NCBI GenBank assembly: GCA_964606085.1
Contig: CAZSFD010000019.1
Span: 1 to 63,180, forward strand
Direction of reading: 5' to 3'
DNA: 63,180 nucleotides
Source: CAIQJJ01 sp964606085
GTDB taxonomy: Bacteria > Chloroflexota > Anaerolineae > Anaerolineales > UBA4823
In this document: positions 53,196 to 61,988 of the stretch, piece after piece
How the letters are laid out: each line of letters opens with the position of its first letter
How positions within the stretch are numbered: position 1 is the first letter of the stretch
The notes under the pieces: model-generated
Databases searched by the model: none
The model's input: only the letters and a program-made list of their open reading frames with translations
Told to the model about the DNA's origin: nothing
Program-made: the position numbers and the translations under genes

Positions 53196-53465
53196 CTATG
53201 TCTTTGTGGCTGCCTCATACACATCGGCGATTTCTTGCAACACACGCTCGCGCTCGGCCGGGTTTTCGCCGCGCACGGCGGTGATCACACACGAGTTGAG
53301 ATGTTCTTCGAGAATGAGCGCCGATACCTTGTTGAGGGCGGCTTGCACGGCTTGAATTTGACGGATGACATCAATGCAGTAGGCGTCTTCTTCCATCATG
53401 CGGATCACGCCATGCAGATGTCCGTCAGCATTTTTGAGACGGGTCAGTGCGGTCGAATGGGTCAC
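53196..53465 (-). CDS. csoR: Copper-sensing repressor CsoR
   Basis: An 89-residue all-helical DUF156 protein. The Cu(I) ligand triad is present with correct spacing: Cys30 (AYCIDV), His55 (EEHLNSC) and Cys59. Apo-CsoR binds a GC-rich operator, and Cu(I) binding releases it. The start is GTG at 53465, giving THSTALTRLKNADGHLHGV, the usual N-terminal helix. No ribosome binding site is seen. It leads the copper operon and is expected to repress it. Confidence 0.92.
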   Translation of the reverse strand: MTHSTALTRLKNADGHLHGVIRMMEEDAYCIDVIRQIQAVQAALNKVSALILEEHLNSCVITAVRGENPAERERVLQEIADVYEAATKT

Positions 53466-53480
53466 ATGATCAATGACTTT

Positions 53481-53506
53481 CTACCCCCCCCCAGGGGGTG
53501 GGGTAG
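53481..53506. promoter_or_regulatory. CsoR-type operator
   Basis: ctacccc (53481-53487) and ggggtag (53500-53506) frame a C-tract and a G-tract, matching the TACCCC..GGGGTA pattern known for CsoR operators. It overlaps the expected start site of the csoR promoter on the minus strand, ideally placed to block transcription. Confidence 0.8.
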
Positions 53507-53510
53507 AAAA

Positions 53511-53539
53511 AATATACCAAATCCACTCTATATTGTCAA
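53511..53539 (-). promoter_or_regulatory. Sigma-70 promoter of the copper operon
   Basis: On the minus strand TTGACA (53539-53534) and TATATT (53516-53511) are spaced by exactly 17 bp, just upstream of the CsoR operator. Confidence 0.85.
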
Positions 53540-53567
53540 CATCTTGGCGGCGCATTCAGGACTGTGG

Positions 53568-53576
53568 TGGTATAAT
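53568..53576 (+). promoter_or_regulatory. Extended -10 promoter for the ECF sigma gene
   Basis: TGGTATAAT has a perfect -10 with the TGn extension. It would give a leader of about 155 nt before the ATG at 53739. The leader holds a small hairpin (cctgctgt / acagcagg, 53695-53714) directly before the ribosome binding site. Confidence 0.55.
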
Positions 53577-53738
53577 CGCCGCTTGTCCCTATTGGACAGA
53601 GACTCGCTCATCCCGGCGGTCTCTCCACCTTGACAACAACATACTTCCCTTCAACGGATGGCGTGGGAGGCCGCGCCTGAGATGAGTTCATCCTCCTGCT
53701 GTGCAAACAGCAGGCCGAACCCGATCAGGAGGCACGCT

Positions 53739-54383
53739 ATGGGATCACGACCAAACTCCGATGAAGCCCTGGTGAGACGAATCCTTCCCACCACCAGCCC
53801 CGACCGCACCGAACGGGCGCACGCCTGGGCCGAATGGCAGCTCACCGTTGGCGAAACCGCCTTGCGCAAGTTCATTGGCATGAACAACACCAGCGCTGAA
53901 GCCGACGAAGATATTTTGCAAGACACGCTGCTGACGGCCTACATCGAAGTCGAACGTGGGCGCTACCAACCGCGTGAAGGCGTACCGTTCACCGCCTACG
54001 TCAAGGGCATCGCCCGCAACAAGCTGCGCGAAGCCCGCCGGCGGCGCTGCTGGCCCTCGCTCGACGAGTTCCCCGATTTTTCGGCTGGCTCGCTTCACCG
54101 TCAGACCGAGAGCGATTGCGAACGGCGCGAACGGCAGGCGGTCTTGTGGCACGGTCTGGCCGAACTGCAAGGCGAACGGCGGGTGGTGCTGGAACAGTAC
54201 CTCTCCGGTGACACCACCGGCGAGATCGCCGACCGCCTGGCGGTCAGCGAGGAGGTGGTGCGTCAGCACAAGTGCCGTGGGCTGCGGCAGATTCGTCTCA
54301 AGTTAGGGCTGGAGGGTGAGGGCATGTGGGCTGCCAAACCGGTTCCCGGTAGCGCAGATGATCTCACCCGGTCGCGGCGCTGA
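53739..54383 (+). CDS. ECF-type RNA polymerase sigma factor
   Basis: A 214-residue sigma-70 family protein with region 2 (EADEDILQDTLLTAYIEVER, VPFTAYVKGIARNKLREARR) and region 4 (LAELQGERRVVLEQYLSG, TTGEIADRLAVSEEVVRQHKCRGLRQIRLKL). The start at 53739 has a strong ribosome binding site (caggaggcacgct). An in-frame upstream start at 53658 lacks one and would add unrelated residues. No anti-sigma gene is next to it. The divergent neighbour is the copper operon, but nothing shows that the two are linked functionally. Confidence 0.88.
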   Translation: MGSRPNSDEALVRRILPTTSPDRTERAHAWAEWQLTVGETALRKFIGMNNTSAEADEDILQDTLLTAYIEVERGRYQPREGVPFTAYVKGIARNKLREARRRRCWPSLDEFPDFSAGSLHRQTESDCERRERQAVLWHGLAELQGERRVVLEQYLSGDTTGEIADRLAVSEEVVRQHKCRGLRQIRLKLGLEGEGMWAAKPVPGSADDLTRSRR

Positions 54384-54587
54384 CCAACCCTTTGCTGGAC
54401 GCAGCAACGGGCTCGCCACAGCGCAGGTTGTTTAACAAAAGAATACACAAAGCTCGGCAAATCAGGCTTTTGAATGGTTGCTACCAACCCTTCCAAAAGC
54501 ATTCCAGAAGCAGATTGGGAAATTTTCTGACCGATTGGTTTTGCGGCGGTTTCAGAAATTGCCATCAGGCTTTTGGGAACGGCTTTT

Positions 54588-54616
54588 TTGCGAATCCCCT
54601 GCTGTTTTGGTACAAT
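54588..54616 (+). promoter_or_regulatory. Promoter in the gap behind the ECF gene
   Basis: TTGCGA (54588-54593) and TACAAT (54611-54616) are 17 bp apart, and the -10 carries a TGG extension (TGGTACAAT). It faces into a region with no protein gene. Confidence 0.5.
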
Positions 54617-54622
54617 ACGTTT

Positions 54623-54790
54623 CAAGTTGGGGTGTGGCCGAAAAAGCATCTGATTTCCCTGGTTGTGTGTTATTCCACCGACAACTTAAACCCAGCCTAT
54701 TCCACAAATATGTAATTTCCCAAATTTGGGAACCGGTCAAAAAGCAAACGGCGCAGGATGGTTATCCATCCTGCGCCGTTTGCTTTTTGC
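54623..54790 (+). ncRNA. Candidate small RNA of about 165 nt
   Basis: The region lies between the promoter above and a very strong hairpin at 54739-54788 and has no ATG-initiated frame of note. Possible pairing: aagttg (54624-54629) with caactt (54682-54687) and gtgg (54634-54637) with ccac (54675-54678), then the palindrome ttcccaaatttgggaa (54717-54732). The rest of the 54384-54947 gap holds only the palindromes at 54836-54884 and shows no other feature. Family unknown. Confidence 0.35.
54739..54788. terminator. 50-nt perfect hairpin, terminator-like
   Basis: Two perfect 23-bp arms (beginning aaaaagcaaacggcgc, ending gcgccgtttgcttttt) enclose the loop ttat. Arms begin with A5 and end with T5, so it can stop transcription on either strand. 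Confidence 0.75.
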
Positions 54791-54835
54791 ATTCTATCCA
54801 CGGGAACAAATTGCGCCTTAGCCAACCGGCTTTCA

Positions 54836-54884
54836 GCCCGATTGATCGGGCGCAGCACTTTAGCCGGGTGATTTATCGCCCGGC
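54836..54884. repeat. Pair of REP-like palindromes
   Basis: gcccgat / atcgggc (54836-54851) and gccgggtgat / atcgcccggc (54863-54884, one mismatch). They resemble the cluster at 15677-15812 in sequence and spacing style. Confidence 0.55.
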
Positions 54885-54947
54885 GGTTTGCGAACTATGT
54901 TTGCAATCCGAAATTTACGCCCGTTTGGGGTATATCGCCAGGGCCGA

Positions 54948-55232
54948 TCAGCCACCTTCCAGGCCAATTGAAAACATGCTTTCGAGATCGTGCTGCGAGA
55001 AAACCTGGAAGGCGATCAACGTTTCGGTGCGGATGATGCCAGCCACTTGCAGCAGTTCGCAGGTGACGATTTCGGCCAGCTTTTCATTATTAGCCACGCG
55101 AATGACGGCCACCAGGTCTACTCGCCCGGCGACCGAGTAAACCTCGCTGATGCCAGGGATGCACGCCAACGTTTCGGCGGCTTCATTGACTTTGCCCTTC
55201 TGACACTCGATCAAAACCAATGCTGAGACCAT
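54948..55232 (-). CDS. Stand-alone Lrp/AsnC ligand-binding (RAM) domain protein
   Basis: A 94-residue protein matching only the effector-binding half of Lrp/AsnC regulators (MVSALVLIECQKGKVNEAAETLACIPGISEVYSVAGRVDLVAVIRV). No DNA-binding helix-turn-helix is present. Such proteins bind amino acids or assemble with full-length regulators. The start at 55232 follows tggaggcaaag; the earlier in-frame ATG overlaps that ribosome binding site. Confidence 0.85.
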   Translation of the reverse strand: MVSALVLIECQKGKVNEAAETLACIPGISEVYSVAGRVDLVAVIRVANNEKLAEIVTCELLQVAGIIRTETLIAFQVFSQHDLESMFSIGLEGG

Positions 55233-55295
55233 CTTTGCCTCCATAAAAATATAGGTACGAGGGATATTGTCGTTGCAGGCGTCATGCCTGCGCTG

Positions 55296-55304
55296 ATTGT
55301 ACCA
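55296..55304 (-). promoter_or_regulatory. Extended -10 promoter for the RAM-domain gene
   Basis: TGGTACAAT on the minus strand, 64 bp before the ATG at 55232. A small hairpin (gcaggc / gcctgc) lies just downstream. The motif is identical to that of the candidate small RNA promoter. Confidence 0.45.
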
Positions 55305-55341
55305 GCCCTGTGGCGCAAGTCTTTGACTTGTGTCAGCAAGC

Positions 55342-56889
55342 TCAATGAGAAATAGCCAGTTTCACCAGTCTCCCGGCTTCGTCGAAGGTCAGGCGGGCCG
55401 ATTGGCGATGCTGTTGGTTGTCCTCGCACAGCGATTGAGACAGGGTGATCACCGAAACGCCATCTACGACTGACTTTGCGCCGGTGATGGTGCGCCGCGG
55501 CCGGCCCAGGATGGTCTGTGCAGACCCTTGGCCCGGCAGATAAGCGGCAACAGCCTCTTTGACCTGGGCCAGCATGGCCGGGGTAAGGTTTACCTGCCGT
55601 GCCGGGTGGTCTTTCAGGATGGGGATGTGTGCGGGCAAAGCGGGGCAGATGGAATCGGGCTGGTGGGCCTGGCGCGGCTCAGGATGGGCCAGGGGATCGC
55701 CAAGCAGGATGAATGAAATCAGCGTTTTTTGGTCTTCGCTATCGAGATAGCCCTGCCGCTTGAGCATTTGCTGCGCCAGGGAAATTTTGGCGCGTCGCAG
55801 CGCCTCGCCAGCGGGCAAGCCCTGGTGCAGCGCTGACCAAAAGGCGCGTCCGAGCAGGTCGGCGGCGATCAGCGGCATTCCCGGCGAGCCATACGAAGCA
55901 CAGGTCGAGCCGATCACCGCCTGGCTGCCGGCGGCCAGGAAGGTCAAGGCCAGGGCTTGCTCCACGCTTTTGCCCAGGATGTGCGCCCCATAGCAGGCCT
56001 CGCTGAACACGATGCGCGGCGCGTGGCCCTGCTGACGAACATCCTGCGGGCGCAGCGCCACCGGGAAATGCGGGTGATCGCCTGGTTCGGTGGGGTCACG
56101 CTGCCCATACCACACTGGCGAATCGGCGATGCCGTGCAGGTTGAAATAGGCCAGGCTGGTTGGCCGGTTCAAGGCGATTTGCCCCGTGTCTAACGGCGGC
56201 GAGAAGCGCAGCGCCTCCACCTGACCTGGCCTTGGGCGCACCACATCACCCGCTATGGCCCGGTAAACGGCCTGCGAAGCGCGCCGCCACACCGCCGCCG
56301 TGTAGCCGATCCCTTGCCGGGGCGGGTTGATCAGCAGGGGACGCGACCAAATCCCCCACCCACGCGCGGCTGGCGGCTGGATGTGGCGCGCGGCGATGGT
56401 TTTCAGGGCTTGCAGCAAAGGGCCAGGGTCGTCGCTGGCATCGCCGGGCAGCCGCCCGACCGGCCATTCGGGGGCGAAATAATTTTCGTCGCGGCAGGCA
56501 TAGGGGTTATCGGAGGGGACATCGCCGTCCTCATCATCCACCGGGTTGGGCAGGTGATGGAAGGGCAGCACTTGCGGCCCGCCCACGATCAGCAGCGCGC
56601 CGATGCGCCGGCCGCGCGGACGCAGGGCGGCATCGGCATCGGCCAGCAGGCGTTTGATGCCCCAGGCGTCGCGATGGGCGGCTGCCGCCAGGCCGAGGGC
56701 GGCGGTCGAATGGGGATCATCGGCGATCAGCAGCAGGGCGTCGCAATGGGCGAGGCGCAGCAAGGCGTTTTCGATGGCGGTTACGCCGGCCTGACCATAT
56801 TGCGCCAGCAGCCCCTGCCGGGTGGTGATGATCACGTAGGTCGGCGAGTGCCCATCTGGGACGGGAATGAGGGGGGCGGCTGTGTTCAT
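55342..56889 (-). CDS. Cytosolic gingipain-like (peptidase C25) protease
   Basis: A 515-residue protein with peptidase C25 features. It has ALLIVGGPQVLPFHHLP, then DVPSDNPYACRDENYFAPEWPVGRLPGD, the catalytic His in AYFNLHGIADSP (His252), the catalytic Cys in IVFSEACYGAHI (Cys299), LAAGSQAVIGSTCASYG, and the family ending FILLGDPLA. About 100 C-terminal residues form a separate beta-rich region. No signal peptide or propeptide is visible, unlike secreted gingipains, so it acts inside the cell. Its ATG overlaps the TPR stop as ATGA, so the two products are made together. A CHAT-domain label would be a related alternative within the same clan. Confidence 0.8.
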   Translation of the reverse strand: MNTAAPLIPVPDGHSPTYVIITTRQGLLAQYGQAGVTAIENALLRLAHCDALLLIADDPHSTAALGLAAAAHRDAWGIKRLLADADAALRPRGRRIGALLIVGGPQVLPFHHLPNPVDDEDGDVPSDNPYACRDENYFAPEWPVGRLPGDASDDPGPLLQALKTIAARHIQPPAARGWGIWSRPLLINPPRQGIGYTAAVWRRASQAVYRAIAGDVVRPRPGQVEALRFSPPLDTGQIALNRPTSLAYFNLHGIADSPVWYGQRDPTEPGDHPHFPVALRPQDVRQQGHAPRIVFSEACYGAHILGKSVEQALALTFLAAGSQAVIGSTCASYGSPGMPLIAADLLGRAFWSALHQGLPAGEALRRAKISLAQQMLKRQGYLDSEDQKTLISFILLGDPLAHPEPRQAHQPDSICPALPAHIPILKDHPARQVNLTPAMLAQVKEAVAAYLPGQGSAQTILGRPRRTITGAKSVVDGVSVITLSQSLCEDNQQHRQSARLTFDEAGRLVKLAISH

Positions 56890-59800
56890 TCGATGGCGTA
56901 GTTGAGGTGATCAGCCTCGCGCCGGTTGTGGACGAGGTTGAGCGCCACCACCGCGGCAAGCTGGCGGCGGATGCTGACATCTTTGGGGGCCAATTCGGCG
57001 GCGCGGCGCAGCATGGTTTCGGCGGCGAGGTAATTTTTGCCATCTTTGAGCGCCAGCCCGGCCTGCAGGTAGGGGCGGGAGTCGTGGGGGGCCGTGGCAA
57101 TGGCCCGTTGGTAGGCTTCCAACGCCTGGCCGTATTGGCGGCGCTCTTGCTGCGTTTGCCCCAGGCTCAGGCAGGCTTCGACATGCCCCGGATCGCATTG
57201 AATCGCCTGCTCCAGATGATGCACGGCCTGATCCAACTGTCCGGCGCGCCGCCATAGATCGCCGATCAGATAATGCAGGGCTGCTGGCAGGTTTGCGCCA
57301 TTTTCGCCGGGTTGGTGGGCGGCTTTCAGGTGTTGCAGACCTTTTTGGGCGCTGCGGATGGCGGCTTCGCGCTCACCGTTTTCGGCTTGCAGGTGGGCCA
57401 GGGTTGACCAGGCCTGCGGTTGAGCGGGGTACGTCTCTACCAGGGCGCTGGCGGCTTCGAGGGCGTTGGGCAGACCGCGGGTTTGGGCCAGGGCGCGCAC
57501 CCGTTCGATCTGCAGGGCCAGCGTTTTGGGACTGTCTGAGGGGGCGCTGGCTGGTTCCAGCGTGGCTGGCGCGGAGGCGTTGGATTGTTCGAGCAGGCGC
57601 AGGGCTTCGGCGGGGCGTTCGAGCGCCTGCAAGGCGCGGGCGGCCAGCAGCAGGGCGGTGTGGCGTTCGGGCTGCAGGTTGAGCGCGGCCTGGGCGTGTT
57701 GCAGCGCCTCGGTGGGCTGGTGTGTGTGCAGGGCGATCTGGGCGCGCAGCAGCAGGTAATCGGGTTGATCGGGGGCCAGGTTGACGGCGCGTTCGGCGCT
57801 GATGGCGGCCTGGCGCAGGTCTTCGGTGTGCAGTTGCAGGTGTGCCAGCGCATACCAGGCGGCGGCCAGGTTTTCATCCAGGCGGGTGGCCTGGGTGAGC
57901 GCTTGCAGCGCCCGGCGGGTGAGTTCTGCGCGCTGGGGATGAGGTTGGCCTGCAGGCAGGCATAAGGCCAAAAGAGCTTGCCCCAGCAACAGGTAATGCG
58001 GCGCGTACTGCGGTTCGATCTGGATGGCCTGTTCGCCATGTTCCACCGCCTGCAGGTAGCTCTGCGTTTCCAGGCAGATTTCGGCGGCCAGGGCTTGCCA
58101 GCGGGGTTCATTGGGCCAGTGGGCCAGGGCAATGCCGATGGCTTGCTGCGCTTCGGCCGCCTGGCCCGTATGCCTGGCGGCCAGCGCCAGCAGGTACTGA
58201 CGAATGGCTGGCGGCAAGGGCAGCGCACTGGCCCGGATGGCGGCCTGGGTTTCCTCTGGCTGGGCGGCCATTTGATCCAGCCAGTTGGCAACAGCCTGAT
58301 ACGGCTGCTGGGTGGCGCGGTCGGTTCGCTCGTTCAAAAATACTGCCCGGCCGCGTTTTTCATCGTCTTGCAGGCCCTCGGCAGACTGGCCAACGCCTTC
58401 ACGCGCCTTGCGCAGGGCCCGTTCAAATTCGCGCCGTTCTGCCGGGGCGATGGCTGCCACGCCGGGGGCGCGCTGGATGGCCTGAGTCAGCTCGTATAGG
58501 CGTTGCGTTTCGGCGCGGTGCAGCAGCACGCCTGCCAGGAGAAAATCGGCATACGGCTCGGCCAGGCCGGCGGCGCATTGGCGCGCCTGGTGCAGGGCGG
58601 TCGGCCAATCTTCCATCTCAAGCGCCGCGGCGACGAGGCCGTAGGCGGCATTGCTGCTGAGCGGGTTGACGACGCTCAAGGCCCGGCGGGCCTGTTGGTA
58701 CAACTCGGCGGCCTGGGCGGCATCGCCGCGGCGCAGGGTCAGCCGGGCTTGCAGGCAGGTTAGCCGCCCGCGCAGGGCGGGCTGGTCAATTTGTTCGAGC
58801 GGCGTGGCTTCGATGGCGCCGGTCAGGGCGGTGGCGGCTTCGATTTCGGCCTGGTTTTGCAGCGCCAGTTCGGCCTGCAGGGTTTGGCTGAAGGCATCGG
58901 GCTGGGCAATTTGTTGCAAAATGCCGCTGGCCTGCTCGAAACGCAGCAGCCCGCGGGCCAGCTCGGCGGCCAGCAAGTGGAAGCCGGGGGGCGGTGCGCC
59001 ATGCAAAGACTGTTCGGCGTGCTGCCAGGCCAGCGCCCACGCCCCGCGGGCGCGATATTGGCTGGCGGCAAGGTGATGCAGGTGGCCGTCTTCCGCCTGG
59101 ATGGGCAGGATGCTCTCGATCCAGGCCAGCGCTTCGGCGGGCTGGTTGTTCTCGATCAGCAAATGGGCCTTGGCCCGGCGCAAATCGGCCAGCGTTTCTG
59201 GTTCGGCGGTTGGGTTTGCCAATGCCTGTGCGAGGCATTGCAGCCCTGCCGCCGGGTTGCCTGCCTGCTGATGCGCCTGGGCCAGTTGGCCGAGGAGGTC
59301 GCACTGTTGCGCGGCCTCAGCGTGCAGCAGCGCTTTTTCGAGGCAGGCGATGGCGCTGGCGGCATCGCCGAGGGGCTGCAAGAGCCAGGCCGCCGCCTGC
59401 TGATACTCGCTGGCGGAAACCCCATCGAGATGGAGCAGTTCGCACAGGCTGGCATGGGCGGCTTCAAACTCGTTGTGCTGGATGTGTAGCTCGGCCAGCG
59501 CCAGGCGCAGGTCGGCTTGCTGCGGCGCCAGGCGAATGGCGGTGCGTAACGACTGCGCAGCGTTTTGCAGCAGCCCGGCCTGCTGGTAGGCCCTGGCGAG
59601 GGCCTGATGCAGGTGCGGGTTTTGTGGGTTGCATTGGGCGGCTTCGTGCAGGGCGGCGATGGCCGTATCGGGCTGGCGCAGCGCCAGGGCGGTTTCGCCC
59701 AATCCCTGGGCGAGCCGCCCGCGCCACAAGGTATCGCGCGACAGATCGCTTTCCAGAGCTTGTTGGTAGGCTTCGAGGGCGGCGGGCAGATCGTTGGCGG

Positions 59801-61988
59801 CCACCAGGGCTTCGGCCAGGAAGGCGCGGGCGATGGATTGTTGCGGGGCGATTTCGAGCACATGGCGCAAACTGCCGATTGCTGCGGGGATGTCTTGACG
59901 CAGGGTGAGCAGTGTGCAGGCGTAATCGAGGTAGGGCGAGGCGTCGGCTGGCGCGGCGGCTACCACGGCGCGCAGCGGCGGCAGTGCGCAGGCGAGATCG
60001 CCCTGCGCCAACAAAATTTGCGCATAGGTGTAAGACAGTTGGCGGCTGTCTGGCCCAGGATGTTGCCAGCCCTGCGTTTCGATCACCTGGCGGGCTTCGT
60101 CGAGGTGTCCCAGGCGGTGAAGGGCTTGCGCCAGCGGCAAAACCAGTTGGCGCTGATCCGGCTGCAGGCGGGCGGCGCGGCGCAGGGCTTCGAGGGCGGG
60201 CGTGGGGGCGTTGGCCGCCAGGCAGGCTTCTCCGAGGGCGCGGTGGATTTCAGCCGATTGCGGCGCAGATTGGGCGGCGACGCGTAAAATTTCCAGGGCT
60301 TTTTCTTCCAGGCCATCTTGCTGATATGCCTGCGCCAGCGCCAGCCACGGGCCGGGCAGGGCGGGCGCTAACAGCGTGGCCGTGTTGAAGTGTTCGCCGG
60401 CGGCTGCCAGGTCGCCCAGGCGCAGCAGGGCTTCGGCATAGAGGGCGTGCAGGGGGCCATCTTGCGGGTTGAGCGCCAGGGCGTGTTGGCAGGCGGCGGC
60501 GGTCTCTTGGGGTTGGCCGGCGCGCAAGGCGCAGGCCGCCAGGGCGTGCAGATCGGGCAGTGGGTCGGCATTGTCTTCGGCGCTGGCGGCGATGGCATGC
60601 CGTTCGGGCCAGGCTTCGGCCCAGCGGTCTTCGCTTTCGAGGCGGGCGGCAAATTGGCGGCGCAGCGACAGGTTGTGCGGGGCCAGGCGCGTCGCCAGGT
60701 ACATAGCGTTCATGCCCGCCGCGGGTTCTTGGGCCGCAAAATAAGCCTGGGCCAGCAGCGCCAGCAGGCTGGCATCGGTGGGGTTGCTTTGCAGGGCCAG
60801 TTCGATGGCTTGCAGCGCCAGGCGCGGGCGACCCAATTCGAGCAGTAAGGTTGCCAGGTCGGTCAGGTCTTGGTTGCTGCTCGGTGAAGCGGCCTGATGT
60901 TCCAGCGTGTGCAGGGTTTGGATGCACAGGTGGCGGGCGCGTTCGTGATCGCCGTTTTCGTAGGCCAGGCGGGCCAGGGCGAAGCGCGTGTGGGGATGTT
61001 CGTGGTGGCTGATGTTGGCGTGCAGCACCTGGGCTGCCTCGAGGGCCTGGCCGTGATCGAGCAGGTGATGGGCCAGCGCCGCGGCGTAGGCGGGCTGGTG
61101 GGGCGCTAACTCAATGGCCTGCTGCCAATGCGCCAGGCTGACGGCCGGATCAGCCAGGCCATGCTGCCGGATCAGCCGGGCGGTTTGCGCGTTGAGGTCG
61201 GCCTGGGCCAGTTGAAGCTGTTGGCTGGCGTGGCGCAGGTGTTCGAGCGCCGTTTGGGCCTGGCCGGCCAGGGCGGCTAATTGTGCGGCTTGCCGGGCGT
61301 CGGTGGGTTCGGCCTGGCGCAAGGCTTCGGCGGCCAGGCGGCCGGCCAGGGTGGGGCGCAAAGCGGCCAGTTGCGCCAGCAACGGCAGGGGATTGGCTGG
61401 CAAGAGCGGTTGCAGCAGGTTGGCCTGGGCGGGTGGGGGCAGGGGGTTGCTCAGGATGGCATGGAGCGCCAGGGCGTTCCAATCGGCGTGCGCGCCATCG
61501 CCGAGGAGGTTTGCCAGCAGCGCGGCCGGGTCGCCGATCATGCCGAACAGGCAGGCCAGCGGCGTGCGCCACGAGGTCAGTGCGGCCAGGCTGAGTTCGG
61601 CGCGCAGCCCATCCCAACTGCCGATCAGCCGGCGGCGTTCGCGCAGCGCCAGGGCCAGCAGCCCGGCCTCGGCAAGATCGGCCTGGATGGTTGGGGTGAG
61701 CGAACTGCGCGGCTGGGTGTGGCGCTCGAAGGCGCGCCCGGCGCGCAGGCGCAGGTGGGGGTCAATGGCCCGCAGACTGTGTAAAGGCTGTGGGTCGGGC
61801 GGTTGGCCCAGGGCGGCCAACGCCAGGGCGGCTGGCGACCACTCTGGGGGCGGCAGGCAGGCCAGGCTGGGGTATCTTTCGACGCTGAGGCACGCCTGCC
61901 AGATGGTTGGGTCTTGCCGCATGGCGGCCAGCCAGTGGGCGTGGGCTGTTTCGGGCAGGGCGGCCAGCAGGTGGGTCAGTTCAGGCAT
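56886..61988 (-). CDS. Giant TPR-repeat protein (1700 residues)
   Basis: An N-terminal helical region of about 250 residues is followed by tetratricopeptide repeats to the end, with room for about 40 units. Typical units show the W/LG/Y/A/F/A/P spacing (for example AYQQDGLEEKALEILRVAAQ). A charged non-repeat linker near residue 1210 (EGLQDDEKRGRAVFLNE) splits the array. There is no enzymatic motif or membrane segment. Such arrays act as protein scaffolds or ligand sensors. It overlaps the upstream two-helix gene by 13 bp and the C25 protease gene by 4 bp, so it probably partners with that protease. Confidence 0.85.
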   Translation of the reverse strand: MPELTHLLAALPETAHAHWLAAMRQDPTIWQACLSVERYPSLACLPPPEWSPAALALAALGQPPDPQPLHSLRAIDPHLRLRAGRAFERHTQPRSSLTPTIQADLAEAGLLALALRERRRLIGSWDGLRAELSLAALTSWRTPLACLFGMIGDPAALLANLLGDGAHADWNALALHAILSNPLPPPAQANLLQPLLPANPLPLLAQLAALRPTLAGRLAAEALRQAEPTDARQAAQLAALAGQAQTALEHLRHASQQLQLAQADLNAQTARLIRQHGLADPAVSLAHWQQAIELAPHQPAYAAALAHHLLDHGQALEAAQVLHANISHHEHPHTRFALARLAYENGDHERARHLCIQTLHTLEHQAASPSSNQDLTDLATLLLELGRPRLALQAIELALQSNPTDASLLALLAQAYFAAQEPAAGMNAMYLATRLAPHNLSLRRQFAARLESEDRWAEAWPERHAIAASAEDNADPLPDLHALAACALRAGQPQETAAACQHALALNPQDGPLHALYAEALLRLGDLAAAGEHFNTATLLAPALPGPWLALAQAYQQDGLEEKALEILRVAAQSAPQSAEIHRALGEACLAANAPTPALEALRRAARLQPDQRQLVLPLAQALHRLGHLDEARQVIETQGWQHPGPDSRQLSYTYAQILLAQGDLACALPPLRAVVAAAPADASPYLDYACTLLTLRQDIPAAIGSLRHVLEIAPQQSIARAFLAEALVAANDLPAALEAYQQALESDLSRDTLWRGRLAQGLGETALALRQPDTAIAALHEAAQCNPQNPHLHQALARAYQQAGLLQNAAQSLRTAIRLAPQQADLRLALAELHIQHNEFEAAHASLCELLHLDGVSASEYQQAAAWLLQPLGDAASAIACLEKALLHAEAAQQCDLLGQLAQAHQQAGNPAAGLQCLAQALANPTAEPETLADLRRAKAHLLIENNQPAEALAWIESILPIQAEDGHLHHLAASQYRARGAWALAWQHAEQSLHGAPPPGFHLLAAELARGLLRFEQASGILQQIAQPDAFSQTLQAELALQNQAEIEAATALTGAIEATPLEQIDQPALRGRLTCLQARLTLRRGDAAQAAELYQQARRALSVVNPLSSNAAYGLVAAALEMEDWPTALHQARQCAAGLAEPYADFLLAGVLLHRAETQRLYELTQAIQRAPGVAAIAPAERREFERALRKAREGVGQSAEGLQDDEKRGRAVFLNERTDRATQQPYQAVANWLDQMAAQPEETQAAIRASALPLPPAIRQYLLALAARHTGQAAEAQQAIGIALAHWPNEPRWQALAAEICLETQSYLQAVEHGEQAIQIEPQYAPHYLLLGQALLALCLPAGQPHPQRAELTRRALQALTQATRLDENLAAAWYALAHLQLHTEDLRQAAISAERAVNLAPDQPDYLLLRAQIALHTHQPTEALQHAQAALNLQPERHTALLLAARALQALERPAEALRLLEQSNASAPATLEPASAPSDSPKTLALQIERVRALAQTRGLPNALEAASALVETYPAQPQAWSTLAHLQAENGEREAAIRSAQKGLQHLKAAHQPGENGANLPAALHYLIGDLWRRAGQLDQAVHHLEQAIQCDPGHVEACLSLGQTQQERRQYGQALEAYQRAIATAPHDSRPYLQAGLALKDGKNYLAAETMLRRAAELAPKDVSIRRQLAAVVALNLVHNRREADHLNYAIE

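Noticed and set aside
54478..55140. Long open frame on the plus strand behind the ECF gene
   Set aside because: It runs through a perfect 50-nt hairpin, REP-like palindromes and the antisense of the RAM-domain gene, has no ribosome binding site and resembles no protein.
55342..61988. Type III-E CRISPR-like TPR-CHAT protease
   Set aside because: TPR and protease are separate genes, the protease fits C25 better than CHAT, and no Cas gene or array is present.
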